This document shows positions 43,396-56,058 of a stretch of 64,000 nucleotides of DNA, one piece after another; position 1 is the stretch's first letter, and the number at the start of each line of letters is the position of its first letter. Location of the stretch: positions 496,001-560,000 of the forward strand of contig NZ_RKIC01000009.1 in NCBI RefSeq assembly GCF_003755185.1, given 5' to 3'. Under the pieces are notes generated by a model. It had not been told where the DNA came from. It ran no database searches and was given only the letters and a program-made list of their open reading frames with translations. The translations under genes were made by a program, and so were the position numbers. Source of the stretch: Frigoribacterium sp. PhB24. Its GTDB lineage: Bacteria; Actinomycetota; Actinomycetes; Actinomycetales; Microbacteriaceae.

Positions 43396-44420
43396 GGCAC
43401 TCCCAACGTGCGCCCGACCACCGTCATTCCCCGTGCCTCGCCCGCATCGCTCACCCGCGTCCCCCGTGTCGGCAACTCCTGCCCCGTGCGGCGCCCGGGG
43501 ACGGCGAGCCGCCACGTCCGACGACCCCGCGGCCCGAGCACGCGCGGCAGGCAGGAGTTGCCGACACGTGACGCCGGTCTCGGTCCGCCCGCCGTGGTGA
43601 CGAGGGCCTCGACGGCAGCCGAGGTACGGGCCCACAGGTCACGGACCATGATGGTGCCCGCCCGGAACGGAACATGTCCGACGAGGGCGATGTCGGCGTC
43701 CTTGAGACGATCCTGGTCGAACCGGTTCTCGTGGTGCGCACGACCGTCGGTCTCGAGGCCCACGACCCCGTCGACGAGCATGTCCAGGATCTTGCCCGTG
43801 TCACCGACCGGGACCTGCCGCACGACGTGGTGCCCGGCGCGTCGCAGACGCGTTCCGGCCGCCGACTCGAGGATGCTCTCGGCTCCCCCGTCGCTCCAGG
43901 CCACCAGTCCCGCGGCGTCGGCACGCTTCCGTGCGAGGACCTCGGCGGCGTCCGAGTCGTCGGTCACGATGCCGGCGGCGCGGGCCCAGTCGACCAGGAT
44001 GACCGCGTCCTCGAGCGACCCCGCCTCGACCACCGCCCGGGCCAGGGCGTCTCGCGGGTCCACGGACCAGGTCGTGCCTCGGCCCTCGAGCTCGACCGGG
44101 TCCCACACGACGCGGACACCCGGACGCCGCCGGAGCCGTGACGCGGTCTCGGGCACGGAGACGGTGATGGTCGGGCGCCGCCACGACCAGGCACCGAGCT
44201 GATGGAGCGCCGCTGCCCCGGTGAGTCGGCCGCCCACCGCGACGGCGACGAACCGAGGGTCGTCTCGGGGCCAGGTCGAGTACCAGCCACGGCGGGGTCG
44301 ACGCACCGTGCGGGACCTTACGGCGACGGTCAGATGGCGGTCCGACGCACCGAGCGCGACGAGGTCACGCTTGTGCAGCAGGCCGCCGGCGGCGGAGACG
44401 AGTTCGGCGATCGTGGTCAT
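43392..44420 (-). CDS. AbiEi-like antitoxin-domain plus DUF559/Vsr-like nuclease-fold protein
   Basis: 342 residues. The N-terminal region (VSAAGGLLHKRDLVALGASDRHLTVAVRSRTVRRPRRGWYST) resembles the winged-helix AbiEi antitoxin domain. The C-terminal half has the DUF559 nuclease-like pattern: [60 protein letters not shown], consistent with a PD-(D/E)XK site. Residues about 285-319 are encoded by repeat copy B (RVGNSC...GQELPTR), so the tail is repeat-derived and runs to a stop overlapping the dsbA-like start. Copy C lies 117 bp before the ATG. Function unknown; no paired toxin is visible. No strong ribosome site. Confidence 0.75.
   Translation of the reverse strand: MTTIAELVSAAGGLLHKRDLVALGASDRHLTVAVRSRTVRRPRRGWYSTWPRDDPRFVAVAVGGRLTGAAALHQLGAWSWRRPTITVSVPETASRLRRRPGVRVVWDPVELEGRGTTWSVDPRDALARAVVEAGSLEDAVILVDWARAAGIVTDDSDAAEVLARKRADAAGLVAWSDGGAESILESAAGTRLRRAGHHVVRQVPVGDTGKILDMLVDGVVGLETDGRAHHENRFDQDRLKDADIALVGHVPFRAGTIMVRDLWARTSAAVEALVTTAGGPRPASRVGNSCLPRVLGPRGRRTWRLAVPGRRTGQELPTRGTRVSDAGEARGMTVVGRTLGVP
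43465..43568 (+). repeat. Dispersed inverted-repeat element, copy B
   Basis: 104 bp with perfect 18-bp terminal arms, CGTGTCGGCAACTCCTGC and GCAGGAGTTGCCGACACG, and a GC-rich non-conserved centre. Lies inside the 3' end of the nuclease-like gene. Confidence 0.85.
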
Positions 44421-44536
44421 GCCCCACAGCGTGCCGAGCGACGCCGACGAGAACGGGGCACCACCGCGCCACTGGGGATGACCCGGCCGCGCGAGAGCCT
44501 GGGGGCGAGCACCGACTCGCGACCCCGGCCGCCGAG

Positions 44537-44622
44537 GTCGGCAACTCCTGCATCCCGTCTGGCGACCGGACGAGACGCCGGTCGCTCGGCCTCCGCCGCT
44601 GCACGAGGCAGGAGTTGCCGAC
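44537..44622 (+). repeat. Dispersed inverted-repeat element, copy C
   Basis: 86 bp with perfect 15-bp arms GTCGGCAACTCCTGC and GCAGGAGTTGCCGAC, in the 380-bp gap 44421-44800 between the nuclease-like gene and glyS. Same orientation as A, B and D. Confidence 0.85.
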
Positions 44623-44684
44623 ACGGCGCGGGTGCCACGAAAGACACCGGAAGGCACGGCACGGGTCGGCGCGGCGGAGGGGGA

Positions 44685-44757
44685 CCGGAGCGGCGCCGAC
44701 GCCGGTGCCGGAGCGGCGCCGACGCCGGTGCCGGTGCCGGAGCGGCGCCGGCGCCGG
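44685..44757 (+). repeat. GC-rich tandem repeat, 23-bp unit
   Basis: Two exact 23-bp units (44685-44707, 44708-44730), a 6-bp CCGGTG, then a third unit of 21 bp with small changes (44737-44757). Each unit starts CCGGAGCGGCGCC. It lies in the gap upstream of the nuclease-like gene, just beyond the glyS terminator; no gene is seen there. Confidence 0.8.
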
Positions 44758-44767
44758 ACCGCGCGGT

Positions 44768-44789
44768 GCGGGGCCGGGTTCGGCCCCGC
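44768..44789 (-). terminator. Terminator of glyS
   Basis: Perfect 9-bp stem GCGGGGCCG / CGGCCCCGC with a GGTT loop, 12 bp after the glyS stop on the minus strand. Confidence 0.65.
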
Positions 44790-44800
44790 CCCGGTGGCGG

Positions 44801-46186
44801 TTACGCGCCGAGCAGCTGCTCGGCCAGGTACGCCCGTAGCCCCGCCAGCGGGATGCGCTGCTGGGCCATGGTGTCGCGCTCGCGGACGGTGACGGCGTCG
44901 TCCTCGAGCGAGTCGAAGTCGACGGTGACGCAGAACGGCGTGCCGATCTCGTCCTGCCGGCGATAGCGACGGCCGATGGCACCGGCGTCGTCGAAGTCGA
45001 TGTTCCAGTACTTGCGGAGGTCGGCCGCGAGCCCGCGAGCCATGGGCGACAGCTGCTCGTTGCGGCTGAGCGGCAGCACGGCGACCTTGATCGGTGCCAG
45101 ACGGCGGTCGAGCTTCAGCACCGTGCGCTTGTCGACGCCGCCCTTGGCGTTGGGCGCCTCGTCCTCGGTGTACGCGTCGACCAGGAACGCCATGAGCGAG
45201 CGGGTCAGGCCGGCCGCGGGCTCGATGACGTACGGGGTCCAACGCTCGTTCTTCGCCTGATCGAAGTAGGTGAGGTCTTTGCCCGAGGCGGCGGCGTGGG
45301 TCTTGAGGTCGTAGTCGGTGCGGTTCGCGATGCCCTCGAGCTCGCCGAACTCGCCACCGGCGAAGCGGAAGCGGTACTCGATGTCGACGGTGCGCTTCGA
45401 GTAGTGCGAGAGCTTCTCGGCGGCGTGCTCGTAGAGACGCAGGTTCTCTGGGTCGATGCCGAGGTCCACGTACCACTGGAACCGCTGGTCGATCCAGTAC
45501 TGGTGCCATTCTTCGTCGCTGCCTGGCTCGACGAAGAACTCCATCTCCATCTGCTCGAACTCGCGCGTGCGGAAGATGAAGTTGCCGGGCGTGATCTCGT
45601 TGCGGAAGCTCTTGCCGATCTGCCCGATGCCGAACGGCGGCTTGATGCGCGACGACTGCAGGATGTTGTCGAAGTTGGTGAAGATGCCCTGCGCCGTCTC
45701 GGGTCGCAGGTAGGCCATGCCCTGCTCGTTGTCGACGGGACCGAGGAAGGTCTTGAGCAGGCCCGAGAAGTTCTGCGGTTCGGTCCACGAGCCGGGCTGG
45801 CCCGTGTCGGGGTCGCGGACGTCGGCGAGGCCGTTCTCGGGCGGGTGGCCGTGCTTCGCCTCGTACGCCTCGAGGAGGTGGTCGGCGCGGTACCGCTTGT
45901 GGGTGTGCAACGACTCGACCAGCGGGTCGCTGAAGACCTCGACGTGGCCCGAGGCCTCCCACACCTGACGCGGCAGGATCACCGCGGAGTCCAGACCGAC
46001 GACGTCGTCGCGGCCCTGCACCATGGTCTGCCACCACTGGCGCTTGATGTTCTCCTTCAGAGCGACTCCGAGGGGCCCGTAGTCCCAGGCCGAGCGCGAA
46101 CCGCCGTAGATCTCTCCCGACTGGAAGACGAAGCCGCGGCGTTTGGCCAGGGCGATGACGGAATCGAGACGGTTGGGTGCTGCCAC
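44801..46186 (-). CDS. glyS: Glycyl-tRNA synthetase, homodimeric type
   Basis: Class II synthetase charging tRNA-Gly, 461 residues, the alpha2 (eukaryote/archaea-like) form found in actinobacteria. Motif 1 region includes [23 protein letters not shown]; motif 2 is [26 protein letters not shown]; motif 3 is [17 protein letters not shown]. The C-terminal anticodon-binding domain has [16 protein letters not shown]. The GTG start has CGGAG upstream, and no T-box leader is present in the 78-bp gap. Confidence 0.95.
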   Translation of the reverse strand: MAAPNRLDSVIALAKRRGFVFQSGEIYGGSRSAWDYGPLGVALKENIKRQWWQTMVQGRDDVVGLDSAVILPRQVWEASGHVEVFSDPLVESLHTHKRYRADHLLEAYEAKHGHPPENGLADVRDPDTGQPGSWTEPQNFSGLLKTFLGPVDNEQGMAYLRPETAQGIFTNFDNILQSSRIKPPFGIGQIGKSFRNEITPGNFIFRTREFEQMEMEFFVEPGSDEEWHQYWIDQRFQWYVDLGIDPENLRLYEHAAEKLSHYSKRTVDIEYRFRFAGGEFGELEGIANRTDYDLKTHAAASGKDLTYFDQAKNERWTPYVIEPAAGLTRSLMAFLVDAYTEDEAPNAKGGVDKRTVLKLDRRLAPIKVAVLPLSRNEQLSPMARGLAADLRKYWNIDFDDAGAIGRRYRRQDEIGTPFCVTVDFDSLEDDAVTVRERDTMAQQRIPLAGLRAYLAEQLLGA

Positions 46187-46264
46187 GTGTGATGCTCCGA
46201 TGTGTTGAGGCCCGAGCTGGATGCCCGGTCGGTCGAGGTACCCGGCAACTCTAGCGGCGGAGCG

Positions 46265-47305
46265 TCACCGGCCGAGCGCGGCCACGACCGCCTCGACGTC
46301 GCTCTCGTCGTTCCAGAGGTGGAACGCGACGCGGACGCGACCGGCGCGCCCCGAGACGGTCAGGCCGGCGTCGCCGAGGAGGCGCTGGTCGCGTCCGTCG
46401 GGATCGGCCCAGGTCACGATCGCGCGGCCCTGCGCCTCGAGCCCGAGCCGCGAGCAGAGCGCGTCGCCCGTCCCGGTCGCGTGCGCCCAGGTCTCGTCGG
46501 CGTCGAGCCCGGCGAACGTCTCGAGGGCGGGCAGCGCCCCGGCCCAGGCCTGCCAGGCGGGTGACACGTCGAACGCCCGGGCATCCGTGGCGAGGTTCAT
46601 CTCGGGGCCGTAACACGACGCCCACACGTCGGCGCCGGCGTACCACCCCGCCTGGGACGGCACCATGTGACGGCGCAGCCGGTCTCCCAGGGTCAGGAAC
46701 GCCACCCCGCGCGGGCAGCACAACCACTTGTACGCGTGCGTGACGCTGGCGTCGTAGCGCGAGGCGTCGACGGGCCGCACACCCGCGGCCTGCGTGAGGT
46801 CGCAGAGCGTCAGCGCTCCGTGGCGGGCCGCCGCGGCGACGATGTCCGCGTCGTCGGCGACCTCGCCGGTGGCGGACTGGACGGCCGACCAGGCCACCAG
46901 GTGCGTGTCGGGCCCGACGGAACCGGCCACCTCGTCGAGCGGGACGCTCCGCACCCGGACGCCCCGCGCCTCCTGCACCACGAAGGGGTAGACGATCGAG
47001 CTGAAGTCGCCGGTGGGCACGAGCACCTCGGCACCGTCGGGTACGGAGGCGGCGATCACGGCGACCATCGAGGAGGTCTGGGACGCGATGGCGACGCGGC
47101 CGACGTCGACCCGGGCCAGGCGGGCGAAGGCCGCGCGCGCCTCCTCGACGACGGCGCCGTAAGTGACGGGCCCGGCCCGCCCGGACTCCCAGCGGTCGAG
47201 GTCGGTGCGCATCGCGTCGAGCGTGGAACGGAGCGGCAGGCCCATGGTGCAGGCCGCGAGGTAGCCCGGGACGGGGACGAAGAGGTCGGTACGCGGCGTG
47301 GTCAT
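46265..47305 (-). CDS. Class V aminotransferase-fold PLP enzyme
   Basis: 346 residues with the cysteine desulfurase/kynureninase-like fold. The PLP lysine is in THAYKWLCCPRG, the cofactor-ring Asp in LCDLTQAAGV, and the phosphate-binding region is SQTSSMVAV. The reaction (transaminase, lyase or desulfurase) cannot be decided; there is no desulfurase-type Cys loop that I can recognise. It is divergent from a LysR-type regulator across 81 bp, so regulation by that protein is likely. Confidence 0.8.
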   Translation of the reverse strand: MTTPRTDLFVPVPGYLAACTMGLPLRSTLDAMRTDLDRWESGRAGPVTYGAVVEEARAAFARLARVDVGRVAIASQTSSMVAVIAASVPDGAEVLVPTGDFSSIVYPFVVQEARGVRVRSVPLDEVAGSVGPDTHLVAWSAVQSATGEVADDADIVAAAARHGALTLCDLTQAAGVRPVDASRYDASVTHAYKWLCCPRGVAFLTLGDRLRRHMVPSQAGWYAGADVWASCYGPEMNLATDARAFDVSPAWQAWAGALPALETFAGLDADETWAHATGTGDALCSRLGLEAQGRAIVTWADPDGRDQRLLGDAGLTVSGRAGRVRVAFHLWNDESDVEAVVAALGR

Positions 47306-47352
47306 GGTCCCAGGCTCGACCCGACGGGACCCTGGGACAACCGCCAGTGTCT

Positions 47353-47370
47353 GAGGTCGAGCATCACCTC
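47353..47370. promoter_or_regulatory. Possible LysR operator in divergent gap
   Basis: GAGGT-N8-ACCTC is an interrupted palindrome midway between the PLP-enzyme and lysR start codons, in keeping with LysR-type sites. It is followed by TATGAT (47375-47380), 6 nt before the lysR ATG. Confidence 0.45.
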
Positions 47371-47386
47371 TGCTTATGATTCGAGC

Positions 47387-48343
47387 ATGACCGACGAACT
47401 CGACCTCGCGTCTCTGCGCGTCGTCCGCGCCGTCGCCGACGCCGGCACCATCACCGCGGCGGCCGTCCTGCTCGGCTACAGCCAGCCCGCCGTCAGCCAG
47501 CAACTGCGTCGTGCCGAACGCCAGGTCGGCCAGCCGCTCGTGCTGCGCGCCGGCCGCGGCGTGGCCCTGACCGAGGCCGGGCAGAGACTCGCCGCGCACG
47601 CCGTCCACGTGCAGGCCGCCCTCGACGCCGCGCGGCAGGACCTCGACGACCTGGGCGGCGTCGCCATGGGCCGCGTCACGGTGGCCGGGTTCCCGAGCGC
47701 GTCGTCGACGATCGTCCCCGACGTGCTGTCCCGTCTGCGCGACCGGCACCCCGGCCTGACGGTCGACTACGTCGAGGCGGAACCGCCGGAGGCGCTGGCA
47801 CGACTACGGGACGGCTCGGCCGACGTGGCGGTCACCTTCCACCACGGGGGCGGCCCCGGGGGCGAACGCGACCTGGACGGGCTGCTGCACCGCGCCTCCT
47901 TCGTCGACCGCACGGTGCTCGCCGTGCCCTCGGCGCACGCCTTCACCCGGGGCGACGACTTCGCGGGCCTGGCGCACGAGCGCTGGATCGGCGGGTGCCC
48001 CCGTTGCCGGGGTCACCTGCTCGCCACCTGCGCCGCGTCCGGGTTCGAACCCGAGATCGTGCTCGAGACCGACAACGCGCTGGCCGTGCTCGGGCTCGTC
48101 GCGGCGGGGCTCGGCGTCGCCCTGCTGCCAGGGCTCTCCCTCGTGTCCGCTGCCGTGCCTCCCGGGGTACGTGTGGTCGAGCTCGACGAAGGGCTCGCCC
48201 GCGTGGTGCACGTCGTCCACGGGCGCGGTGGTGACCGTGTGCCGAGCGTGCGTGCCGTCCTGGACGCCTTCGGGCAGGTGGACGGCGACGCGCTGGGGCT
48301 CGTGCCGGTCCGGCACGCCGAGCCGTCCACGACAGCGGGTTAG
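47387..48343 (+). CDS. LysR-family transcriptional regulator
   Basis: 318-residue regulator. The N-terminal winged helix (about 1-62) is LDLASLRVVRAVADAGTITAAAVLLGYSQPAVSQQLRRAE, and the effector domain begins GRVTVAGFPSASSTIVP. The adjacent divergent PLP-enzyme gene is the natural target. The start has a TATGAT box exactly 6 nt upstream and no ribosome site, so the mRNA is probably leaderless. Cysteines in GGCPRCRGHLLATCAASG are unusual for the family and could be ligand- or redox-related (speculative). Confidence 0.9.
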   Translation: MTDELDLASLRVVRAVADAGTITAAAVLLGYSQPAVSQQLRRAERQVGQPLVLRAGRGVALTEAGQRLAAHAVHVQAALDAARQDLDDLGGVAMGRVTVAGFPSASSTIVPDVLSRLRDRHPGLTVDYVEAEPPEALARLRDGSADVAVTFHHGGGPGGERDLDGLLHRASFVDRTVLAVPSAHAFTRGDDFAGLAHERWIGGCPRCRGHLLATCAASGFEPEIVLETDNALAVLGLVAAGLGVALLPGLSLVSAAVPPGVRVVELDEGLARVVHVVHGRGGDRVPSVRAVLDAFGQVDGDALGLVPVRHAEPSTTAG

Positions 48344-48375
48344 GCTTGGACGACGAATCGGGAGGGGTGCAGGTC

Positions 48376-49047
48376 GTGCGCAGAAGACTGACCGTCGGCG
48401 TCGCCGTCTCGGTGCTGGCCCTCGTCGGGCTCACCGGGTGTTTCCCGAGCCTCGACGACCTGACGCCGGTGGGTGCGGGCGGATCGGCGTCGACTCCGGG
48501 CACCGGCGGCACCGGCGCCCCCCAGCCCCAGGTGACGGGCGCGCCCGGCACGGGCGGGGGCACGGGCTCGCAGCCCGACGCGCTCGCACCGGGCGGCACG
48601 CTGCTCAACCAGGTCAACTACAAAGACCTCACCATCTACGTCTACGGCGTCGGCGAGCTCACCACCACGGCCCCCTCGATCTACGCGCGCCCCGACGGCA
48701 CCGACCCCTACCCCGCCGGCACCGACGTCGAGGTCACGGCGTACGTGTTGACGAACAACTCGCAGCGCCGCCTCGACCTCACCGACCTCAGCGCCGACTA
48801 CTCGTCCTACGGCAACGACCTGGCCACGCAGGACGTCTTCGCCGGACAGGACCTCTTGACCCAGCTCGGCTACGAGACGTCTCTCGACTCGAAGTTCCCG
48901 GCCGACAGCGCCACGTGGTACCTGCTGCCGGGCGAGTCGACCGTCTTCGCCAACGCATGGTTCCACCGGGCGGGTGACGGGCCGTTGACCCTGCAGTTCC
49001 TGTGGCCCGCCGAGCGCATCTTCCTGGGCGCGAACATCCAGTTCTGA
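48376..49047 (+). CDS. Putative lipoprotein of unknown function
   Basis: 223 residues with a type II signal peptide (VRRRLTVGVAVSVLALVGLTGC, lipidated Cys22), a 50-residue Gly/Thr/Pro linker (GTGGTGAPQPQVTGAPG) and a beta-rich domain containing YKDLTIYVYGVGELTT and WFHRAGDGPLTLQFLWPAERIF. The domain resembles a DUF4352/telokin-like immunoglobulin fold, but I cannot name the family. The GTG at 48376 is favoured by GGGAGGGG about 9 nt upstream; GTG 48367 and TTG 48346 are alternatives. A TAGGCT box lies near 48341. Convergent with uppS, with a shared terminator. Confidence 0.75.
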   Translation: MRRRLTVGVAVSVLALVGLTGCFPSLDDLTPVGAGGSASTPGTGGTGAPQPQVTGAPGTGGGTGSQPDALAPGGTLLNQVNYKDLTIYVYGVGELTTTAPSIYARPDGTDPYPAGTDVEVTAYVLTNNSQRRLDLTDLSADYSSYGNDLATQDVFAGQDLLTQLGYETSLDSKFPADSATWYLLPGESTVFANAWFHRAGDGPLTLQFLWPAERIFLGANIQF

Positions 49048-49062
49048 CGGGCTTCCCGTCAG
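49044..49062. terminator. Bidirectional hairpin spanning both stop codons
   Basis: CTGACGGG-CTT-CCCGTCAG: an 8-bp stem with a 3-nt loop between convergent genes. The lipoprotein stop TGA lies in the left arm and the uppS stop in the right arm. Confidence 0.65.
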
Positions 49063-49856
49063 GCCGGGGTCGGGGCGTCCACCGCTCCCCCGAACCGGCG
49101 CGTGCGCGAGGCGTACGTCTCGACGGCCTGCCACAGGTCGGTACGTGTGAAGTCGGGCCACAGCTGGTCGAGGAACACCATCTCGGCGTAGGCGGACTGC
49201 CAGAGCATGAAGTTGCTGGTGCGCTGCTCGCCCGAGCTGCGCACGAAGAGGTCGACGTCGGGCAGGTCGGGCGCGTACAACCGCTTCTGGATCAGCTTCT
49301 CGCCGACGGCCGAGGGCTTGAGCCGACCGGCGGCGACGTCGTCCGCGATGGACCGCACCGCGTCGGCGATCTCGGTCCGCCCGCCGTAGTTGACGCACAT
49401 CGTCAGGGTCAGGACGTCGTTGCCCTTCGTCAGCTCCTCGGCGAACTGCAGCTCTTTGATGACCGACCCCCACAGCCGGGGCTTCCGCCCGGCCCACCTG
49501 ACCCGCACGCCCCAGGCGTTCAACTGATCGCGCCGGCGGTGCAGCACGTCGCGGTTGAAGCCCATCAGGAAGCGCACCTCGTCGGGCGAGCGTTTCCAGT
49601 TCTCGGTCGAGAACGCGTAGACGCTGAGGTGCTTCACGCCGATCTGGATCGCTCCGGCGACCACGTCGAGCAGCGACATCTCGCCCGCTTTGTGCCCCTC
49701 GACGCGGGTGAGCCCCCGCCCGTTGGCCCAGCGGCCGTTGCCGTCCATCACGATCGCGACGTGCTCGGGCACGGCGCCCCTCGGCATCGTCGGCGGATGG
49801 ACACCGGTCCAGTCGAGCGGGCGGAAATCGACGGCGTCGCGATGGGTCTTCTTCAC
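49059..49856 (-). CDS. uppS: Isoprenyl transferase (undecaprenyl/polyprenyl diphosphate synthase)
   Basis: cis-Prenyltransferase making the lipid carrier for cell-wall synthesis; 265 residues. Motifs in order: [18 protein letters not shown] (catalytic Asp), [22 protein letters not shown], and [36 protein letters not shown]. Actinobacteria often have two such enzymes with different chain lengths; the product here is not readable. The GTG start overlaps the recO stop (GTGA). Confidence 0.94.
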   Translation of the reverse strand: MKKTHRDAVDFRPLDWTGVHPPTMPRGAVPEHVAIVMDGNGRWANGRGLTRVEGHKAGEMSLLDVVAGAIQIGVKHLSVYAFSTENWKRSPDEVRFLMGFNRDVLHRRRDQLNAWGVRVRWAGRKPRLWGSVIKELQFAEELTKGNDVLTLTMCVNYGGRTEIADAVRSIADDVAAGRLKPSAVGEKLIQKRLYAPDLPDVDLFVRSSGEQRTSNFMLWQSAYAEMVFLDQLWPDFTRTDLWQAVETYASRTRRFGGAVDAPTPA

Positions 49857-50596
49857 GGTCTCTCTCTTCCGGGCACCCGGTCGACGTGCTGCAGCGATCG
49901 CAGTCCGCGTTCGAGATGCCATTGCGTGTACGCGGCGACCACGCCGCTCGCCTGGTTGCGGGTCGCGTCGGGGGCTTCCTCGGCGTGATCCCAGTCCCCC
50001 GTGAGGAGCGCGCCCAACAGGGCCAGCGCCTCCTGCGTCAACCGCGGCGCGCCGGGAGGGGCGTGCGAGTCGGCCACCACCCCACCCAGTTGGACGACGA
50101 AGGCCGAGTGCGGCCCGGGTGCGCCGGTGACGGCGCACTCGCCGAAGCTGGGTGACCAACCCGCGATGCTGAGCGCGCGCAGGAGGTACGAGTCGAGCGT
50201 GAGCTGGGGCTCGTGTTCGTGCCTCGACAAGGAGCGGAGAGCCCCGACGAGCAGGAGGTACTGCTGCAGTCCCGCCTCGGCCTCGGTCAGCTTGTCGGCC
50301 GTCTCGACCATGACGCTGCCGGCGGTGTAGCTCTCGTAGTCGCCGGCGATCACGGCACCGTACGAGCCCAGGGACTCGGCCTGCTGCACGATGTCGAGCG
50401 AGCGGCCCTCGTAGAGCTGCAGGTCGGCGACCATCATCGGCTCGAGCCGCGCGCCGAACTTCGACGCCGTTCGCCGGACCCCCTTGGCGACGGCCCGGAT
50501 CTTGCCGTGGTTGCGACTGAGCATCGTGAGGATGCGGTCGGCCTCACCCAGCTTGTGGGTGCGCAGCACGACGCATTCATCACGGTAGACGGGCAC
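49853..50596 (-). CDS. recO: DNA repair protein RecO
   Basis: Recombination mediator that loads RecA; 247 residues. N-terminal OB-fold ([51 protein letters not shown]) and helical C-terminal domain ([20 protein letters not shown]). The zinc-cysteine cluster seen in many RecO proteins is largely missing: only one Cys remains in [16 protein letters not shown] placed the start at GTG 50596 because GATGCT lies 6 nt upstream; the upstream frame adds 9 residues only. Confidence 0.93.
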   Translation of the reverse strand: MPVYRDECVVLRTHKLGEADRILTMLSRNHGKIRAVAKGVRRTASKFGARLEPMMVADLQLYEGRSLDIVQQAESLGSYGAVIAGDYESYTAGSVMVETADKLTEAEAGLQQYLLLVGALRSLSRHEHEPQLTLDSYLLRALSIAGWSPSFGECAVTGAPGPHSAFVVQLGGVVADSHAPPGAPRLTQEALALLGALLTGDWDHAEEAPDATRNQASGVVAAYTQWHLERGLRSLQHVDRVPGRERP

Positions 50597-50618
50597 CTGC
50601 CAAGCATCCCACGCGTGG

Positions 50619-50633
50619 TACAAACGTCAGGTG
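50619..50633 (+). promoter_or_regulatory. Leaderless-type promoter of TRIC-like channel gene
   Basis: TACAAA (50619-50624) is followed by 6 nt and the GTG start at 50631. The divergent recO start has GATGCT (50603-50608 on the minus strand) at the same 6-nt distance, so two back-to-back promoters fit into 34 bp. Confidence 0.5.
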
Positions 50634-51293
50634 CACGCCACAGCCTTCGCCGTACCCCTGTGGGTGGACCTCCTCGCCGTCGGCATCGGCAGCCTGCAGG
50701 GCGCCATGTTCGCGTCCGAGTACAAGGACCGTCGTCTCGACCTGCTGGGCATCGCCATCATCGGCATCGCCACCGGGCTCGGCGGCGGCGTGCTGCGCGA
50801 CGTGTTGCTGGGCGAGGTGCCGCGCGCGATGACGAGCAACTGGTACCTGCTGGTCGCCGTCGCCGCCGCGATCGTCGGCATGGCGTTGCAACGGGTCTTC
50901 ACCCGACTCGCCGGGGTCATCACCGTGCTGGACGCCCTGACGATCGGGTTGCTCGGCGCGATCGGGTCGACCAAGGCGCTCTCGCTCGGACTTCCCGAGA
51001 TCCCCGCCGTGTTCGTCGGCGTCATCGCGGCCGTCGGCGGATCGGTGCTGCGCGACCTGCTGATGAACCTGACCATCGCGATGATGCACGTGGGGTCGCT
51101 CTACGCCGTGGCCGCGGCCGGGGGCACCATCGTGCTCGTGGTGGCCGTGACGCTCGGGGCACCCGTGGCCGTGTCGGCGATCGCCGGGACGTCGATCACG
51201 CTCGTGATCCGCATGCTGGCGGTGCGATTCGGGTGGACCCTGCCCGAGCAGCGCGCCCTCAGCCGGCTCCCCCGCTGGCGCCGGCCCCGCTGA
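50631..51293 (+). CDS. TRIC-type cation channel family protein (UPF0126)
   Basis: 220-residue membrane protein with seven helices built from an internal repeat. The two hallmark loops are GLGGGVLRDVLLG and VGGSVLRDLLMN (glycine-rich bend plus Arg-Asp). Prokaryotic TRIC channels conduct monovalent cations; UPF0126 was the earlier name. The physiological role in this organism is not evident. Its start faces recO across 34 bp. Confidence 0.9.
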   Translation: MHATAFAVPLWVDLLAVGIGSLQGAMFASEYKDRRLDLLGIAIIGIATGLGGGVLRDVLLGEVPRAMTSNWYLLVAVAAAIVGMALQRVFTRLAGVITVLDALTIGLLGAIGSTKALSLGLPEIPAVFVGVIAAVGGSVLRDLLMNLTIAMMHVGSLYAVAAAGGTIVLVVAVTLGAPVAVSAIAGTSITLVIRMLAVRFGWTLPEQRALSRLPRWRRPR

Positions 51294-51358
51294 CCTCGGC
51301 CTCCGGGGCTCGTCCCCGCCGCTGAGGCTCGCCACCCGTGACGACCTCCGGCGCCCGC

Positions 51359-51444
51359 GTCGACAACTCCTGCATTCTGCGCCGGCGCACACCGCCAGGC
51401 CGTGCACCCGCGCCCCCGTGCGACACCAGGCAGGAGTTGCCCGC
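51359..51444 (+). repeat. Dispersed inverted-repeat element, copy D (degenerate)
   Basis: About 86 bp with arms GTCGACAACTCCTGC and GCAGGAGTTGCCCGC, each differing at one or two positions from copies B and C. Lies between the TRIC-like gene and the leuA terminator. Confidence 0.75.
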
Positions 51445-51461
51445 ACCCGGCGGCACGACGA

Positions 51462-51490
51462 CGCCCCCGGCGCCGAGGGCACCGGGGGCG
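51462..51490 (-). terminator. Terminator of leuA
   Basis: CGCCCCCGG pairs with CCGGGGGCG (9 bp) around an 11-nt loop, about 16 bp after the leuA stop. Confidence 0.6.
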
Positions 51491-51506
51491 GATCGGAACG
51501 GGTCGG

Positions 51507-56054
<4,548 letters not shown>

Positions 56055-56058
<4 letters not shown>

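Noticed and set aside
46187-46264. T-box or glycine riboswitch upstream of glyS
   Set aside because: Only 78 bp are available before the next gene end, with no T-box sequence or paired aptamer visible.
25622-51444. CRISPR array from the repeated 15-bp arms
   Set aside because: Copies are kilobases apart, inverted within each element, not regularly spaced, and no cas genes are present.
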